DNA of 64,000 nt from JARICQ01 sp964527205 (GTDB lineage: Bacteria; Bacillota; Clostridia; Tissierellales; Tissierellaceae), in contig CAZGQG010000002.1 in assembly GCA_964527205.1 (NCBI GenBank), positions 31,715 through 95,714 of the forward strand. The letters run 5' to 3'. A program made the position numbers and the translations under genes. The notes beneath the pieces are model-generated. The model did not search any database. It saw only the letters and a list, made by a program, of their open reading frames with translations, and was not told the DNA's origin. The number at the start of each line of letters is the position of its first letter. Within the stretch, counting starts at the first letter, position 1. Shown here in pieces: positions 18,210 through 27,530 of this stretch.

Positions 18210-18240
18210 AAAACACCTATCTACTTAGATAGGTGTTTTG
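18210..18240. terminator. Bidirectional terminator between sigma factor and cobC
   Basis: The palindrome AAAACACCTATCTA...TAGATAGGTGTTTT has A and T flanks. The cobC stop codon (18225-18227) lies inside the hairpin. Confidence 0.9.
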
Positions 18241-18800
18241 TAATTTGTCCTTTTAATAAATTTATAATCATCATCTATACTAATGATATTTATACTTCCA
18301 TTATCGATTTTAAATTTAAAAAAGTAATCTGGATTGTCAAATACCCAGCAAAGGGCAACTCTTATAACGCAGTCATGACAAATCAAGAGGGTGTCTTCAC
18401 CCTTATCTATAAGTTCTTCTAAGAATTTTTCTACTCTCCTATATACATCTAGAACACTTTCCCCCTGGGGCACCCTGTAATTAATTACATCTGATATCCA
18501 GGCCTTGGATTCTTCTGGGTAAATCTCACTTATTTCTCCAAAGGTCTTTCCAGTAAATATTCCAAAATCTATTTCTTTAATCCTGTCTTCTGGGCTAGCC
18601 TTAAGCTCTAAAATCTCATAGGACTGAAAAGCTCTTTTAAAAGGACTGTAGTAGGCATTCTTATATCCTATATCTTCAAGTAAAAGCTTAGCTCCTAGGA
18701 TTTCTTTTTTTCCCTTATCTGTAAGACCCGTGTCTTCCCTACTGTAAACCTTGCTTATATTATCTTCACTTTCACCATGTCTTATCATTATAATATCCAT
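18225..18800 (-). CDS. cobC: Histidine phosphatase, probable alpha-ribazole-5'-phosphate phosphatase
   Basis: This is a phosphoglycerate-mutase-like (RHG) phosphatase of 191 residues. IMIRHGESEDN holds the phospho-accepting His. A second His lies in LLICHDCVIRVAL, where CHD replaces the commoner SHG. As the last gene of the cobamide operon it most likely removes the phosphate from alpha-ribazole phosphate or adenosylcobalamin phosphate. The start at 18800 is chosen because GGGGAG lies 7-8 bases upstream; it overlaps the end of cobS by 13 bases. General sugar-phosphate phosphatases look similar, so the substrate rests on context. Confidence 0.8.
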   Translation of the reverse strand: MDIIMIRHGESEDNISKVYSREDTGLTDKGKKEILGAKLLLEDIGYKNAYYSPFKRAFQSYEILELKASPEDRIKEIDFGIFTGKTFGEISEIYPEESKAWISDVINYRVPQGESVLDVYRRVEKFLEELIDKGEDTLLICHDCVIRVALCWVFDNPDYFFKFKIDNGSINIISIDDDYKFIKRTNYKTPI

Positions 18801-19525
18801 ATCATCACTCCCCAAAAACTAAAAAGAGATACAGTATCTCCTATTTCTATAATTGCACCATATATATCTCCAGTAAGTCCATTAATTTTTTTCCAGGATA
18901 CATAACTAATATATTCCCCCACCCCTAGAGTAATTCCAAGAGCTATAATAAATTTTGGATTTATTAAAATTAGGACCAGTAAATAAATTATAAGACTCAC
19001 TACTACTAATTTCTTCGGATTGCTATCAGTAAAGATTTTGCCCAGGCCCTCATCTCTAGCTGCCTCTTTGGTAGACATTAGCCAGGCCATTGAAATTCTA
19101 CTATTAATAAAGGAAAGTACAATGCCAATGGGAAGAGCTTCTAAGCTATATAGCAATATAATCTTAAAGAGTATTAGGATAATCATACTTAGAACTCCAA
19201 AGGCACCTATCCTACTATCTCTCATGATTTCTAGAGTTCTATCCCTTTCACTATTGGATAAGAAGCCATCAAATGTATCAGATAAACCATCTAAATGAAG
19301 GCCACCAGTTATGATTATACTAGTTAAAACTCCTAGAAAGGATCCTATAAGTAAACTGTATCTTCCGAAAAAAGAAAATACCAGGGTAGATAAGCCTCCT
19401 ATTATTAGGCCTATCAGGGGCAGGAAGAAAATACTATATCTTATATTTTCCCCCTTGAAATCCACGGGTATATTTATAGGTATACGGGTGAAAAATTGCA
19501 ATGAAAGGATTAGGCCCTTTATCAT
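18788..19525 (-). CDS. cobS: Adenosylcobinamide-GDP ribazoletransferase (cobalamin synthase)
   Basis: This is an integral membrane enzyme that joins adenosylcobinamide-GDP with alpha-ribazole (or its phosphate) to complete the lower ligand of cobamides. It has several transmembrane helices and the family signatures GGLHLDGLSDTFDGF and RDSRIGAFG near residues 75-110. The start at 19525 gives an ATGA overlap with cobU, supporting translational coupling; a longer reading adds nine residues upstream without a better ribosome binding site. At 245 residues it is normal. Confidence 0.92.
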   Translation of the reverse strand: MIKGLILSLQFFTRIPINIPVDFKGENIRYSIFFLPLIGLIIGGLSTLVFSFFGRYSLLIGSFLGVLTSIIITGGLHLDGLSDTFDGFLSNSERDRTLEIMRDSRIGAFGVLSMIILILFKIILLYSLEALPIGIVLSFINSRISMAWLMSTKEAARDEGLGKIFTDSNPKKLVVVSLIIYLLVLILINPKFIIALGITLGVGEYISYVSWKKINGLTGDIYGAIIEIGDTVSLFSFWGVMIWIL

Positions 19526-20058
19526 TTTATTTTCACCGGTATGCCACAGCACACCAAATAAACCTGATCTGATATAGATGCTATTCTTTGATTTATCCTT
19601 CCCTGTATATCCCTAAATACCCTGCTTATATGATGCTCAGGAACTATAGAGCTTCCCACCTCATTGGTAACAAAGACTAAATTATAATTATTAGCCCTAA
19701 TAGGCTCTACTAGTTTTTGAATTTCCTTCATTATTTTCTCTTCTATTCTCTCCTGTAGGTCAGCATCAATATAGTCCTGATCCTTTGACATATCATACAT
19801 TATATTTGATGTAAGATTGGTTATACAATCCAGTAAATAATTCTCTTCTTCTCCCAGGGACCTTTCTAAATGATAAATTCCTTCATAGGTCCTCCAAGCA
19901 CCGGGCCTAGACTCTCTGTGAAGCCTTACCCTCTCTTCCATCTCCTTATCCCACACCTTAGCTGTAGCTATATAGACAACCTCTCTCCCGTCCTTGTACA
20001 GGCTCTCAGCAAAGCTGCTTTTCCCGCTCCTTGCCCCTCCTGTAACCAAATAAATCAT
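19522..20058 (-). CDS. cobU: Adenosylcobinamide kinase/adenosylcobinamide-phosphate guanylyltransferase
   Basis: This enzyme phosphorylates adenosylcobinamide and transfers GMP to give adenosylcobinamide-GDP, the substrate of CobS. It has the P-loop VTGGARSGKSSFAE at the N-terminus, the HRESRPGAWRTYEG guanylylation-site region (His about residue 47) and the NEVGSSIVPEHHISRVFRD signature. At 178 residues it is full length. AGGTGATGAG precedes the ATG. It lies 18 bases after cbiK and overlaps cobS. Confidence 0.94.
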   Translation of the reverse strand: MIYLVTGGARSGKSSFAESLYKDGREVVYIATAKVWDKEMEERVRLHRESRPGAWRTYEGIYHLERSLGEEENYLLDCITNLTSNIMYDMSKDQDYIDADLQERIEEKIMKEIQKLVEPIRANNYNLVFVTNEVGSSIVPEHHISRVFRDIQGRINQRIASISDQVYLVCCGIPVKIK

Positions 20059-20076
20059 CTCATCACCTACTTTTTA

Positions 20077-20859
20077 TTATTTCCTATCTAGAATTTGATT
20101 TAAATGCTCTATAAAAATATCTTGTATACCCTTGTTCCCACCTAGGGCCTCTATATCCAAGCTTACTCCTATTCCATTTTCCTCTAGTCTGCTTTTCCAT
20201 GAATTTTTATTATCCGATGACATATCCACCTTGACATGATTCCCTGCAAGGAGCATAAAGGGCTTTAAGCTTACCTGATCTATCCCCTTCTGCTTTAATT
20301 TTTCCAAAAGATCATCTAGGGACTTTTCTCCATCTAAGCTGGCCATAAAAACATTTTCATAGGACCTGTCTCTTATAATTTCATCTATTTTTTCATAGGC
20401 ATGATCTGCTCCATGGGAAGTCCCATGGGCCATCAATACAAGAGCCTCATCTTTCCTATAAGATTCCAAGTCTAAGGCATCTACAACCCTTTCATAATCA
20501 TGGATATTGGACAATAGGGTCTTAGCTATTCTTATATTGAAATTCCTATTAAGGTCTAGAAAATCATGGACTTCTTTTTTTATCTTATCATATTCCTTGC
20601 CTGGTATTATAAGCAGGGGTAGGATAAGTATATCCTTAATTCCCTCCTCTTTCATCTTTTCCAGGGCCTGACTTAGATTATATATATAATAATCATCTCT
20701 TTTTTTAAGAATAGATATAATCATTCTAGAGGTAAAGGCCTTTAGAACCAAGTCAGCCTGGAATTCCTCTCTTATCCTATCCACTATAGGGTTTATATAG
20801 AGCTTTCTTGCATCTTCATGTGAAGTTCCAAAGCTTGTTATTATAATTCCTCTTTTCAT
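20077..20859 (-). CDS. cbiK: Sirohydrochlorin cobaltochelatase, CbiK type
   Basis: This is the anaerobic-pathway chelatase that inserts cobalt into sirohydrochlorin. It opens with RGIIITSFGTSHEDARKLYI, typical of CbiK, and has the metal-binding histidines in LMAHGTSHGADH (about residues 144-155) and LLAGNHVKVDM (about 205-215). At 260 residues it has the usual length. No signal peptide is seen, so it is cytoplasmic. The other corrin-ring genes are absent from the window, so cbiK here accompanies only salvage and nucleotide-loop genes. Confidence 0.9.
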   Translation of the reverse strand: MKRGIIITSFGTSHEDARKLYINPIVDRIREEFQADLVLKAFTSRMIISILKKRDDYYIYNLSQALEKMKEEGIKDILILPLLIIPGKEYDKIKKEVHDFLDLNRNFNIRIAKTLLSNIHDYERVVDALDLESYRKDEALVLMAHGTSHGADHAYEKIDEIIRDRSYENVFMASLDGEKSLDDLLEKLKQKGIDQVSLKPFMLLAGNHVKVDMSSDNKNSWKSRLEENGIGVSLDIEALGGNKGIQDIFIEHLNQILDRK

Positions 20860-20877
20860 CTCAGCACTTCCTTTGCT

Positions 20878-21642
20878 TTAGTCTGTGGCAGATATTCTAT
20901 ATTTTTCTATTTCACTCTTTAAATCTTCTATCTCATATTCCAAGGATAGAACTGGATTTATCTTATACTTATCTAAGAGGCCATATAGCTCTTTTATTTC
21001 CTCCTGATTTGGTGCAGAGTGTAAATCATATAGGCCGTCATTGGAATGTATATGCATATAGACTATATAGTCCTTTAATTCCCTAATCCATTCTTCTAAG
21101 GGAGTTTTTCCCACCTTAACATGTCCAATATCCAGGTTAATCCTTATATTGTCTATATTTATAGTTTCTATAAGATTTTTTAGCATATAGGGACTTTCTT
21201 CAAATATATTTTCTATTAATATAAGTCCCTGATAATTTGTCTCTTCTAATAATTTCAACCACATTTCCCTATTTTGCTTATTGTTTAGCTCTTCTATACT
21301 AGGCTGGTCCAACTTTGGATTTATTTGACTGTGAAATATAATGCAGTCCATGTCCAAGCTCTTTCCTATTTTAACTGTTTCCAAGTATCTATTATAGCTA
21401 ACTTCCCTAATAAGCCTATCTGGACTTGCAGGCTTCAAATCTAAAAATGGGCCATGTAGGGATTTTATACCATGAAAATCTTTAAATTTCTCTTTGTATT
21501 TCTCTACAATCCTTTCCACTTCTTCTTTGTCTAGGTTTGGCTCTGTAAAGTCCTGTATTTCAACTCCCAGATCAAGCTTATTTAACTCTTCTACATTTAA
21601 TTTTTCCTCTACACTTACAGTATTTATTAATCTTCTACTCAT
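20878..21642 (-). CDS. cbiR: AP-endonuclease-2/xylose-isomerase-like TIM barrel, probable cobamide-remodelling hydrolase CbiR
   Basis: This 254-residue TIM-barrel protein has metal-site candidates typical of the AP endonuclease 2 superfamily: H in SLHGPFLDL, H in IIFHSQ, E in LILIENIFE, D and H in NLDIGHVKVG, HIHSND and the late LSLEYE. As first gene of a cbiK-cobU-cobS-cobC operon it fits CbiR, the family shown in Akkermansia to hydrolyse cobamides so that the lower ligand can be exchanged. The assignment rests on fold and context; a sugar-phosphate isomerase is the alternative. GAGGGG lies about 10 bases before the ATG. The 128-base leader holds no cobalamin riboswitch. Confidence 0.65.
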   Translation of the reverse strand: MSRRLINTVSVEEKLNVEELNKLDLGVEIQDFTEPNLDKEEVERIVEKYKEKFKDFHGIKSLHGPFLDLKPASPDRLIREVSYNRYLETVKIGKSLDMDCIIFHSQINPKLDQPSIEELNNKQNREMWLKLLEETNYQGLILIENIFEESPYMLKNLIETINIDNIRINLDIGHVKVGKTPLEEWIRELKDYIVYMHIHSNDGLYDLHSAPNQEEIKELYGLLDKYKINPVLSLEYEIEDLKSEIEKYRISATD

Positions 21643-21697
21643 CTTATCAAATCCCCTCTAGACTATTATATACAATGGCAAATCCTATTGCTAGCAA

Positions 21698-21748
21698 ATA
21701 AAAAATCCACCTAGGGAATATAGCTTTTAAGCTTTTCCCTAGGTAGAT
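21698..21748 (-). terminator. Terminator of the activase gene
   Basis: On the minus strand CTACCTAGGGAA pairs with TTCCCTAGGTGG (16-base loop), followed by ATTTTTTATTT. It lies 23 bases after the stop of the 1422-residue gene and before the cbiR operon. Confidence 0.85.
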
Positions 21749-21770
21749 TAATTTCTTTTATGCTTTTCTC

Positions 21771-24700
21771 TTAATTTGATAGTTTTATATCTTTTTGCTT
21801 GCTTACTCTTTTAGATGTCTTTAAGTTTTCCTCAGCTCTAGACAGCATTAGCTTCAATCTATTAACCTGGTTTACTACACTTGCTCCTGGGTCATAATCC
21901 AAAGGTATTATATTGGCTTTTGGATATATATCCCTAATGCCCTTGATCATTCCCTTGCCTGTAATGTGGTTTGGCAGGCAACCAAAGGGTTGAACACAGA
22001 CAATGTTCTCTGCTCCCATTTCCACAAGCTCTAGCATCTCTGCTGTCAGTAGCCAACCTTCTCCAGATTGGTTTCCAAGGGATATGAGTTTCTCAGCCAA
22101 GTCTGCTAGCTCTTCTATTGTCAGTGGGCTGTCAAAGGTCTCACTGGCTTCTAGTGCTTGTCTTATAGGTTTTCTGTAATGCTCTATATATTTTATTCCT
22201 ACATCGCTACCAAGCTTGGTTACAAAGCTCTTTCCTAAATTCTCATTTTTAAAACCTGCATTGTATAGACAATAAAGTAAGAAGTCGGTTATATCACTTG
22301 TAAGAACTTCTGCACCTTCTTTTTCCAATACATCTACCAACTCATTGTTGGCAGTAGGATGGTATTTAACTAGTATCTCTCCCACTATTCCAACCTTAGG
22401 CTTTGCAATATCCAGGGTTTCTAAGTTCTCAAAGTCCTTTACTATCTGGTATACATACTCTTCATAGGATTTATTATCTATGGTCTTTATCCCTATCTTT
22501 AATTTGTCTATCCAGTTTTCCAGGAGTATATTTGTTGAATTTTTAATCTTTTCGTAGGGTCTAGTCTTTAGGGAAAGTCTCATAAGGAGATCTCCTAAAA
22601 GTATAGACTTGAGTGCTCTTTTAATTAGCTTATAGCTAAGTTTAAAGCCTGGATTCTTTTCTATACCCTGGGCACTTACACTTATTACAGGAATATTAGA
22701 AAAACCAGATTCCTTTAGGGCCTTTCTTAAGAAACCTACATAGTTGGATGCCCTACACATGCCTCCAGTTTGGCTTATAAGGAGGGATGTATTGTCCAGG
22801 TCATATTTACCAGACTTAAGTGCGCTTATAAACTGGCCTACAACAAGTATGGAAGGATAACATGCGTCATTATTTACATATTTCAATCCTTCATTTACTA
22901 TATTGTCCTGGAAATCATCTAATAGTTCTAAGTTATATCCACAGGATTTTAGAGCACTTACCAATATCTCAAACTGGACTGGTGCCATTTGTGGCATCAA
23001 TATAGTATGATTTTTCCTATCTTCTTTGGTAAATACTATTCGCTCCTCATATAAGGGCTCTTTATTGATTTCTATAATTCTGCCCTTCCTATCCTCTAAG
23101 GCTGCAAACAAGGATCTTATTCTTATCTTTGCCGCTCCTAGATTGCTTATTTCATCTATTTTAAGATTTGTGTATATCTTTCCGTACTTAGATAGGATTT
23201 CATTTACCTGGTCTGTGGTTACAGCATCAAGTCCACATCCAAAGGAGTTTAATTGTATCATTTCTAAATTCTCTTGGCTTCCAACATACTCTGCAGCCCT
23301 ATAGAGCCTAGAGTGATAGGTCCATTGATCCAATACCCTTATAGGCCTTTCAACTTCTGCTAAATGTTCTACACTGTCCTCTGTAAGCACTGCCAGACCT
23401 AGGGAAGTTATTAATGAAGGTATGCCGTGGTTTATAGCCTGGTCTATATGATAAGGCCTTCCACCTAGGACTATGCCCTTTAAATTATTTTCCTTTAGGT
23501 ATTTTACAGTCTTCTCACCCTCATTCCTAATGTCTTCCCTATATAATCTTAACTCCTCCCATCCACTATTTACTGCATCCCTTATTTCTCTTGGACTGAT
23601 ATCATATTTTTTTAGGGAATCTTCCATAACCTTTATAATGCTTTTTTTATGATCAAAGCTTATAAAAGGGTTTAAAAATTCTATATTATTTTCCTTTAAC
23701 TCTTCAATGTTATGTTTAATAACCTCTGGGTATCCAGCTACAACCGGACAATTCAGATGATTGTCTGAGTTCTTATCTTCTTGTTCTTCATAAAATACTG
23801 ATGGATAAAATATAAGGTCTACATCCTTATCTATTAAATCCATTATATGTCCATGGGCAATCTTTGCTGGATAACAAGCCGTCTCACTTGGTATAGAGCT
23901 TAGGCCCATTTCGTAAACCTCCCTGCTTGATTGTCCAGATAATTCTACTCTAAAATCAAGCTCTGTGAAAAATTTATGCCAGAATGGGTAGTTTTCATAT
24001 ATATTTAAAACCCTTGGTATACCAACCCTGCCTCTCCTAGCCTCTTCTATGCTTAGTGCTTTATAGTCAAAGCTTCTCTTGTATTTGTAATTGTATAGGT
24101 TTGGCAGTGGATTTTCTTCAACATTTATTCCTGTTCCCTTTTCGCATTTATTTCCTGATATATATCTAGAACCATCTTGGAATATATTTATGTTTAAACT
24201 ACAATTATTCCCACATCTGCCACATTTAGCTTTTTTGCTTTGATATGAAAAGTCTTCTAATTCTTCTAAGGATAGAATAGCTGATTCTTCACCCTTGTAT
24301 TTTTCTTTGGCAATAATTCCAGCACCAATAGCTCCCATAAGTCCTGCTAGATTTGGCCTTATAACCTCTCTACCAGATATGAGCTCAAAACTTCTTAAAA
24401 TTGCATCTCCATAAAAAGTTCCACCCTGGACTACTATCTTCTCTCCTAAGGACTTAGGGTCTCTTACCTTAATTACTTTTTGAAGGGCATTTTTTATAAC
24501 TGAATAGGCAAGTCCTGCAGATATCTCTCCTATACTTGCACCTTCTTTTTGTGATTGTTTAACCATAGAGTTCATAAAGACTGTACACCTTGAACCAAGG
24601 TCTATAGGATTCTCAGCAAAGATTCCCTCTTTTACAAAGTCCTCCACACTCATATTTACTGAACTGGCAAAGGTCTCTATAAAGGACCCACAACCAGAGG

Positions 24701-26039
24701 AACAAGCTTCATTTAATAGGATATTGTCTATTACTCCATTTTTGATTTTCATAGACTTCATATCCTGTCCACCTATGTCAATTATAAAATCGACATCATC
24801 TTGGAATAGCTTTGCTCCCTTATAATGGGCTATGGTTTCCACCTGACCTTCATCTACATTAAGAGCTGCCTTAATAAACTCTTCTCCATATCCTGTTGCA
24901 CAGGAATGGGAGATCTTAATATCAGGTAGTTTCTTATAAATATCTTTTAGTATATCTATGGTTTTATCTAAGGGCTTGCCCTTATTATTTCCATAGTGTG
25001 AGTACAGGACCCTGTTCTCTTCATCTAAAAGTACTGCCTTTGTAGTGGTGGATCCTGCATCTATACCCAAATAAGTTTTGCCCCTATACTCTCTTGCCTC
25101 TTCTAATTCTACAGTTTCAATCTTGTTTTTGTCATGTCTTTCTCGAAACTTCAAATAATCTTCTTCATCTTTAAAAAGCGGTTCTAATTTCTTTATGGTA
25201 CCGCTTTCTTCTATATTATCGTTTTCAAGTCTCTTCTTTAGATCCTTAAATGAAATAATCTTTTCTTCTGCTGATGATACAGCAGCTCCTATAGCCACAT
25301 ACAATTGTGAGTTCTCTGGATATATTATATCTTCATCTTCAAGTTTTAGGGTCTCAATAAACCTATCTCTTAATGCAGATAGAAAATGTAGAGGTCCTCC
25401 AAGAAAAGCTACCTTGCCCCTGATTGGTCTCCCACATGCTAAATTAGATATAGTTTGATTTACCACAGCTTGAAGTACAGAAATACTTATATCTTCAGGT
25501 CCTGCACCTTGGTTTATTAAAGCTTGTATGTCTGTTTTTGCAAAGACACCACATCTTGATGCTATGGAGTATATATTCTTATGCTCCAAGGCATAATTGT
25601 TAAGTCCCTCTGCATCAGTTTCTAATAGTGACGCCATTTGATCTATAAAAGCTCCTGTACCGCCAGCACAAATACTATTCATCCTTTGTTCTAAAGCTTC
25701 TCCAAAATAAGTAATCTTTGCATCTTCTCCACCTAGCTCTATTGCCACATCTGTCTCAGGTATAAAGGTTTCTATACCCTTAGTAGATGCTACAACTTCC
25801 TGTATAAATGGGATATTTAACCATTTAGTTACTGAAAGTGCACCAGAACCTGTTACCATCATTGTAAAACTTTCATTCTTAAATTTTTTGTAGCCTTGAT
25901 TTAATATATCCCTTACTGATTTTTTTACATCTGAATAATGCCTCTTATAGTCTCCATAAATCAGCTCAAATGAACTATTAAGAACTACTAATTTTACAGT
26001 TGTAGATCCAATGTCTAGCCCAACATGATATATTGACAA
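21771..26039 (-). CDS. Giant acyl-CoA dehydratase activase-related protein (double BadF/BcrA ATPase plus DUF2229)
   Basis: This 1422-residue protein begins with two ASKHA-fold ATPase domains of the 2-hydroxyacyl-CoA dehydratase activator family: DIGSTTVKLVVL at about residues 9-20 and DAGSTTTKAVLLD at about 324-336. Each has the CxGGTGAF or CSSGCGSF loop that carries a cluster Cys. A four-Cys knot (KCGRCGNNC) near 603-613 follows, then DUF2229 and a C-terminal region resembling the dehydratase subunits. It is cytoplasmic. Homologs are common in anaerobes and presumed to drive ATP-dependent electron transfer; the partner is not known. The TTG start has AAGGAGATGAGG upstream. Confidence 0.88.
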   Translation of the reverse strand: MSIYHVGLDIGSTTVKLVVLNSSFELIYGDYKRHYSDVKKSVRDILNQGYKKFKNESFTMMVTGSGALSVTKWLNIPFIQEVVASTKGIETFIPETDVAIELGGEDAKITYFGEALEQRMNSICAGGTGAFIDQMASLLETDAEGLNNYALEHKNIYSIASRCGVFAKTDIQALINQGAGPEDISISVLQAVVNQTISNLACGRPIRGKVAFLGGPLHFLSALRDRFIETLKLEDEDIIYPENSQLYVAIGAAVSSAEEKIISFKDLKKRLENDNIEESGTIKKLEPLFKDEEDYLKFRERHDKNKIETVELEEAREYRGKTYLGIDAGSTTTKAVLLDEENRVLYSHYGNNKGKPLDKTIDILKDIYKKLPDIKISHSCATGYGEEFIKAALNVDEGQVETIAHYKGAKLFQDDVDFIIDIGGQDMKSMKIKNGVIDNILLNEACSSGCGSFIETFASSVNMSVEDFVKEGIFAENPIDLGSRCTVFMNSMVKQSQKEGASIGEISAGLAYSVIKNALQKVIKVRDPKSLGEKIVVQGGTFYGDAILRSFELISGREVIRPNLAGLMGAIGAGIIAKEKYKGEESAILSLEELEDFSYQSKKAKCGRCGNNCSLNINIFQDGSRYISGNKCEKGTGINVEENPLPNLYNYKYKRSFDYKALSIEEARRGRVGIPRVLNIYENYPFWHKFFTELDFRVELSGQSSREVYEMGLSSIPSETACYPAKIAHGHIMDLIDKDVDLIFYPSVFYEEQEDKNSDNHLNCPVVAGYPEVIKHNIEELKENNIEFLNPFISFDHKKSIIKVMEDSLKKYDISPREIRDAVNSGWEELRLYREDIRNEGEKTVKYLKENNLKGIVLGGRPYHIDQAINHGIPSLITSLGLAVLTEDSVEHLAEVERPIRVLDQWTYHSRLYRAAEYVGSQENLEMIQLNSFGCGLDAVTTDQVNEILSKYGKIYTNLKIDEISNLGAAKIRIRSLFAALEDRKGRIIEINKEPLYEERIVFTKEDRKNHTILMPQMAPVQFEILVSALKSCGYNLELLDDFQDNIVNEGLKYVNNDACYPSILVVGQFISALKSGKYDLDNTSLLISQTGGMCRASNYVGFLRKALKESGFSNIPVISVSAQGIEKNPGFKLSYKLIKRALKSILLGDLLMRLSLKTRPYEKIKNSTNILLENWIDKLKIGIKTIDNKSYEEYVYQIVKDFENLETLDIAKPKVGIVGEILVKYHPTANNELVDVLEKEGAEVLTSDITDFLLYCLYNAGFKNENLGKSFVTKLGSDVGIKYIEHYRKPIRQALEASETFDSPLTIEELADLAEKLISLGNQSGEGWLLTAEMLELVEMGAENIVCVQPFGCLPNHITGKGMIKGIRDIYPKANIIPLDYDPGASVVNQVNRLKLMLSRAEENLKTSKRVSKQKDIKLSN

Positions 26040-26229
26040 TTCCTCATCTCCTTAATGTATATATTCTAAGTTTACATAATAGTATATCTCATTTTCAATT
26101 ATCTGTAAATATTATAAGAGATTATAATAATTTTATTTCATATTTATTTTACTTATTTCAATATATATTGTATATTATTAGTATATGATATTATATGGAT
26201 TACGATGTTAATTTAAAGGAGAGATTTTA

Positions 26230-27420
26230 ATGGAAAGAGTAGTTGGTACAGTTGTAAGGGGGCTAAGAACACCTATTATACAAGAAGGCGATGATCTAAT
26301 AAATATAATAGTAGATAGCGTCATAAATGCTTCTAAGGTTGAAGGATTTGAAATACAAGACAAGGATGTACTTAGTATAACTGAATCTGTAGTTGCCAGG
26401 GCTCAAGGTAACTATGCAGATATAGATGTTATCGCAAAGGATGTTAAATCCAAATTTAAAGGAGAAACTATAGGTCTTGTCTTCCCTATAATGAGTAGAA
26501 ACCGCTTTGGCACGGTTTTACATGGTATAGCTAAAGGAGCAGGAAAAATTGTACTAATGCTTAGTTATCCAGCTGATGAGGTAGGAAACCAATTAATTGA
26601 TCTTGATATGCTTGATAGTAAGGGAGTTAATCCTTGGACCGATGTTTTAAGTGAAAATGAGTTTGAACAGTATTTTGGAAAAACTGAACATCCCTTTACT
26701 GGAGTAGATTATATAGAGTATTACCGCTCAATAGTAGAATCCCATGGTAGGGAGTGTGAAATAATATTTTCCAATAACCCAGCTACTATCTTAGATTATA
26801 CAAAGAATGTACTTGTTTGCGATGTACATAATAGAGCAAGAACTAAGAGAATAATCAAAGAAAATGGAGCAGAAAAACTTTATGGCCTTGATGAGCTATT
26901 AGTTTCTCCTATAGATGGACAGGGTTACAACGAAGAATATGGTCTACTAGGGTCAAATTCATCTACTGAAACCAGTGTTAAATTGTTCCCTAGAGATAAT
27001 CAAAATGTTGTGGATGAGATACAAAAAATAATCAAAGAAAAGACAGGTAAAACTATTGAAGTAATGGTCTATGGTGATGGTGCCTTTATGGATCCAGTGG
27101 GAAAGATTTGGGAGCTTGCAGACCCTATAGTATCCCCTGCCTATACACCAGGACTAGAGGGTACTCCTTCAGAAGTTAAATTAAAGTATCTAGCTGATAA
27201 TGACTTTTCCGACCTTAAGGGAGATGCACTTAAGGATGCAATATCAGATTATATAAAAAATAAAGATTCTTCCTTGGTAGGTAAGATGGATTCCCAAGGT
27301 ACTACTCCAAGAAGAATTACAGATTTAATTGGATCCCTTTCTGACCTGACCTCAGGTAGTGGAGATAAGGGTACACCAATTGTTTATATTCAAGGATATT
27401 TTGACAATTTCACTGAATAA
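26230..27420 (+). CDS. CofE-like gamma-glutamyl ligase (coenzyme F420-0:L-glutamate ligase family)
   Basis: This 396-residue protein has an N-terminal CofE-like fold (VRGLRTPIIQEGDDL, VLSITESVVARAQGN). In archaea the family adds glutamate to F420-0 using GTP. No F420 biosynthesis genes are present here and F420 is not expected in this type of organism, so the acceptor is unknown. AAAGGAGAG precedes the ATG. It is divergent from the giant activase gene across 190 bases that may hold both promoters. A strong terminator follows directly. Confidence 0.8.
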   Translation: MERVVGTVVRGLRTPIIQEGDDLINIIVDSVINASKVEGFEIQDKDVLSITESVVARAQGNYADIDVIAKDVKSKFKGETIGLVFPIMSRNRFGTVLHGIAKGAGKIVLMLSYPADEVGNQLIDLDMLDSKGVNPWTDVLSENEFEQYFGKTEHPFTGVDYIEYYRSIVESHGRECEIIFSNNPATILDYTKNVLVCDVHNRARTKRIIKENGAEKLYGLDELLVSPIDGQGYNEEYGLLGSNSSTETSVKLFPRDNQNVVDEIQKIIKEKTGKTIEVMVYGDGAFMDPVGKIWELADPIVSPAYTPGLEGTPSEVKLKYLADNDFSDLKGDALKDAISDYIKNKDSSLVGKMDSQGTTPRRITDLIGSLSDLTSGSGDKGTPIVYIQGYFDNFTE

Positions 27421-27428
27421 AAACTTCT

Positions 27429-27463
27429 AAAACACTAGCAAAAAAGCTAGTGTTTTATTTTTT
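27429..27463 (+). terminator. Terminator of the CofE-like gene
   Basis: AAAACACTAGC pairs with GCTAGTGTTTT around an A-rich loop, followed by ATTTTTT, 8 bases after the stop codon. Confidence 0.93.
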
Positions 27464-27470
27464 ATAATCC

Positions 27471-27499
27471 TTGTTTAAATATTAACTATTTGTTATAAT
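27471..27499 (+). promoter_or_regulatory. SigA-type promoter of the SDR gene
   Basis: TTGTTT (27471-27476), 17-base spacer, TATAAT (27494-27499) with an upstream TG at 27491-27492 (extended -10). The transcript start is expected near 27506, just before AGGAGG and the ATG at 27531. Confidence 0.85.
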
Positions 27500-27530
27500 A
27501 ATAACAGACAAATTTTTAGGAGGTTCTTAT

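Noticed and set aside
21643..21770. Possible cobalamin riboswitch upstream of the cob operon.
   Set aside because: Only 128 bases are available and they are mostly filled by the terminator of the preceding gene; no B12-box-like sequence is visible.
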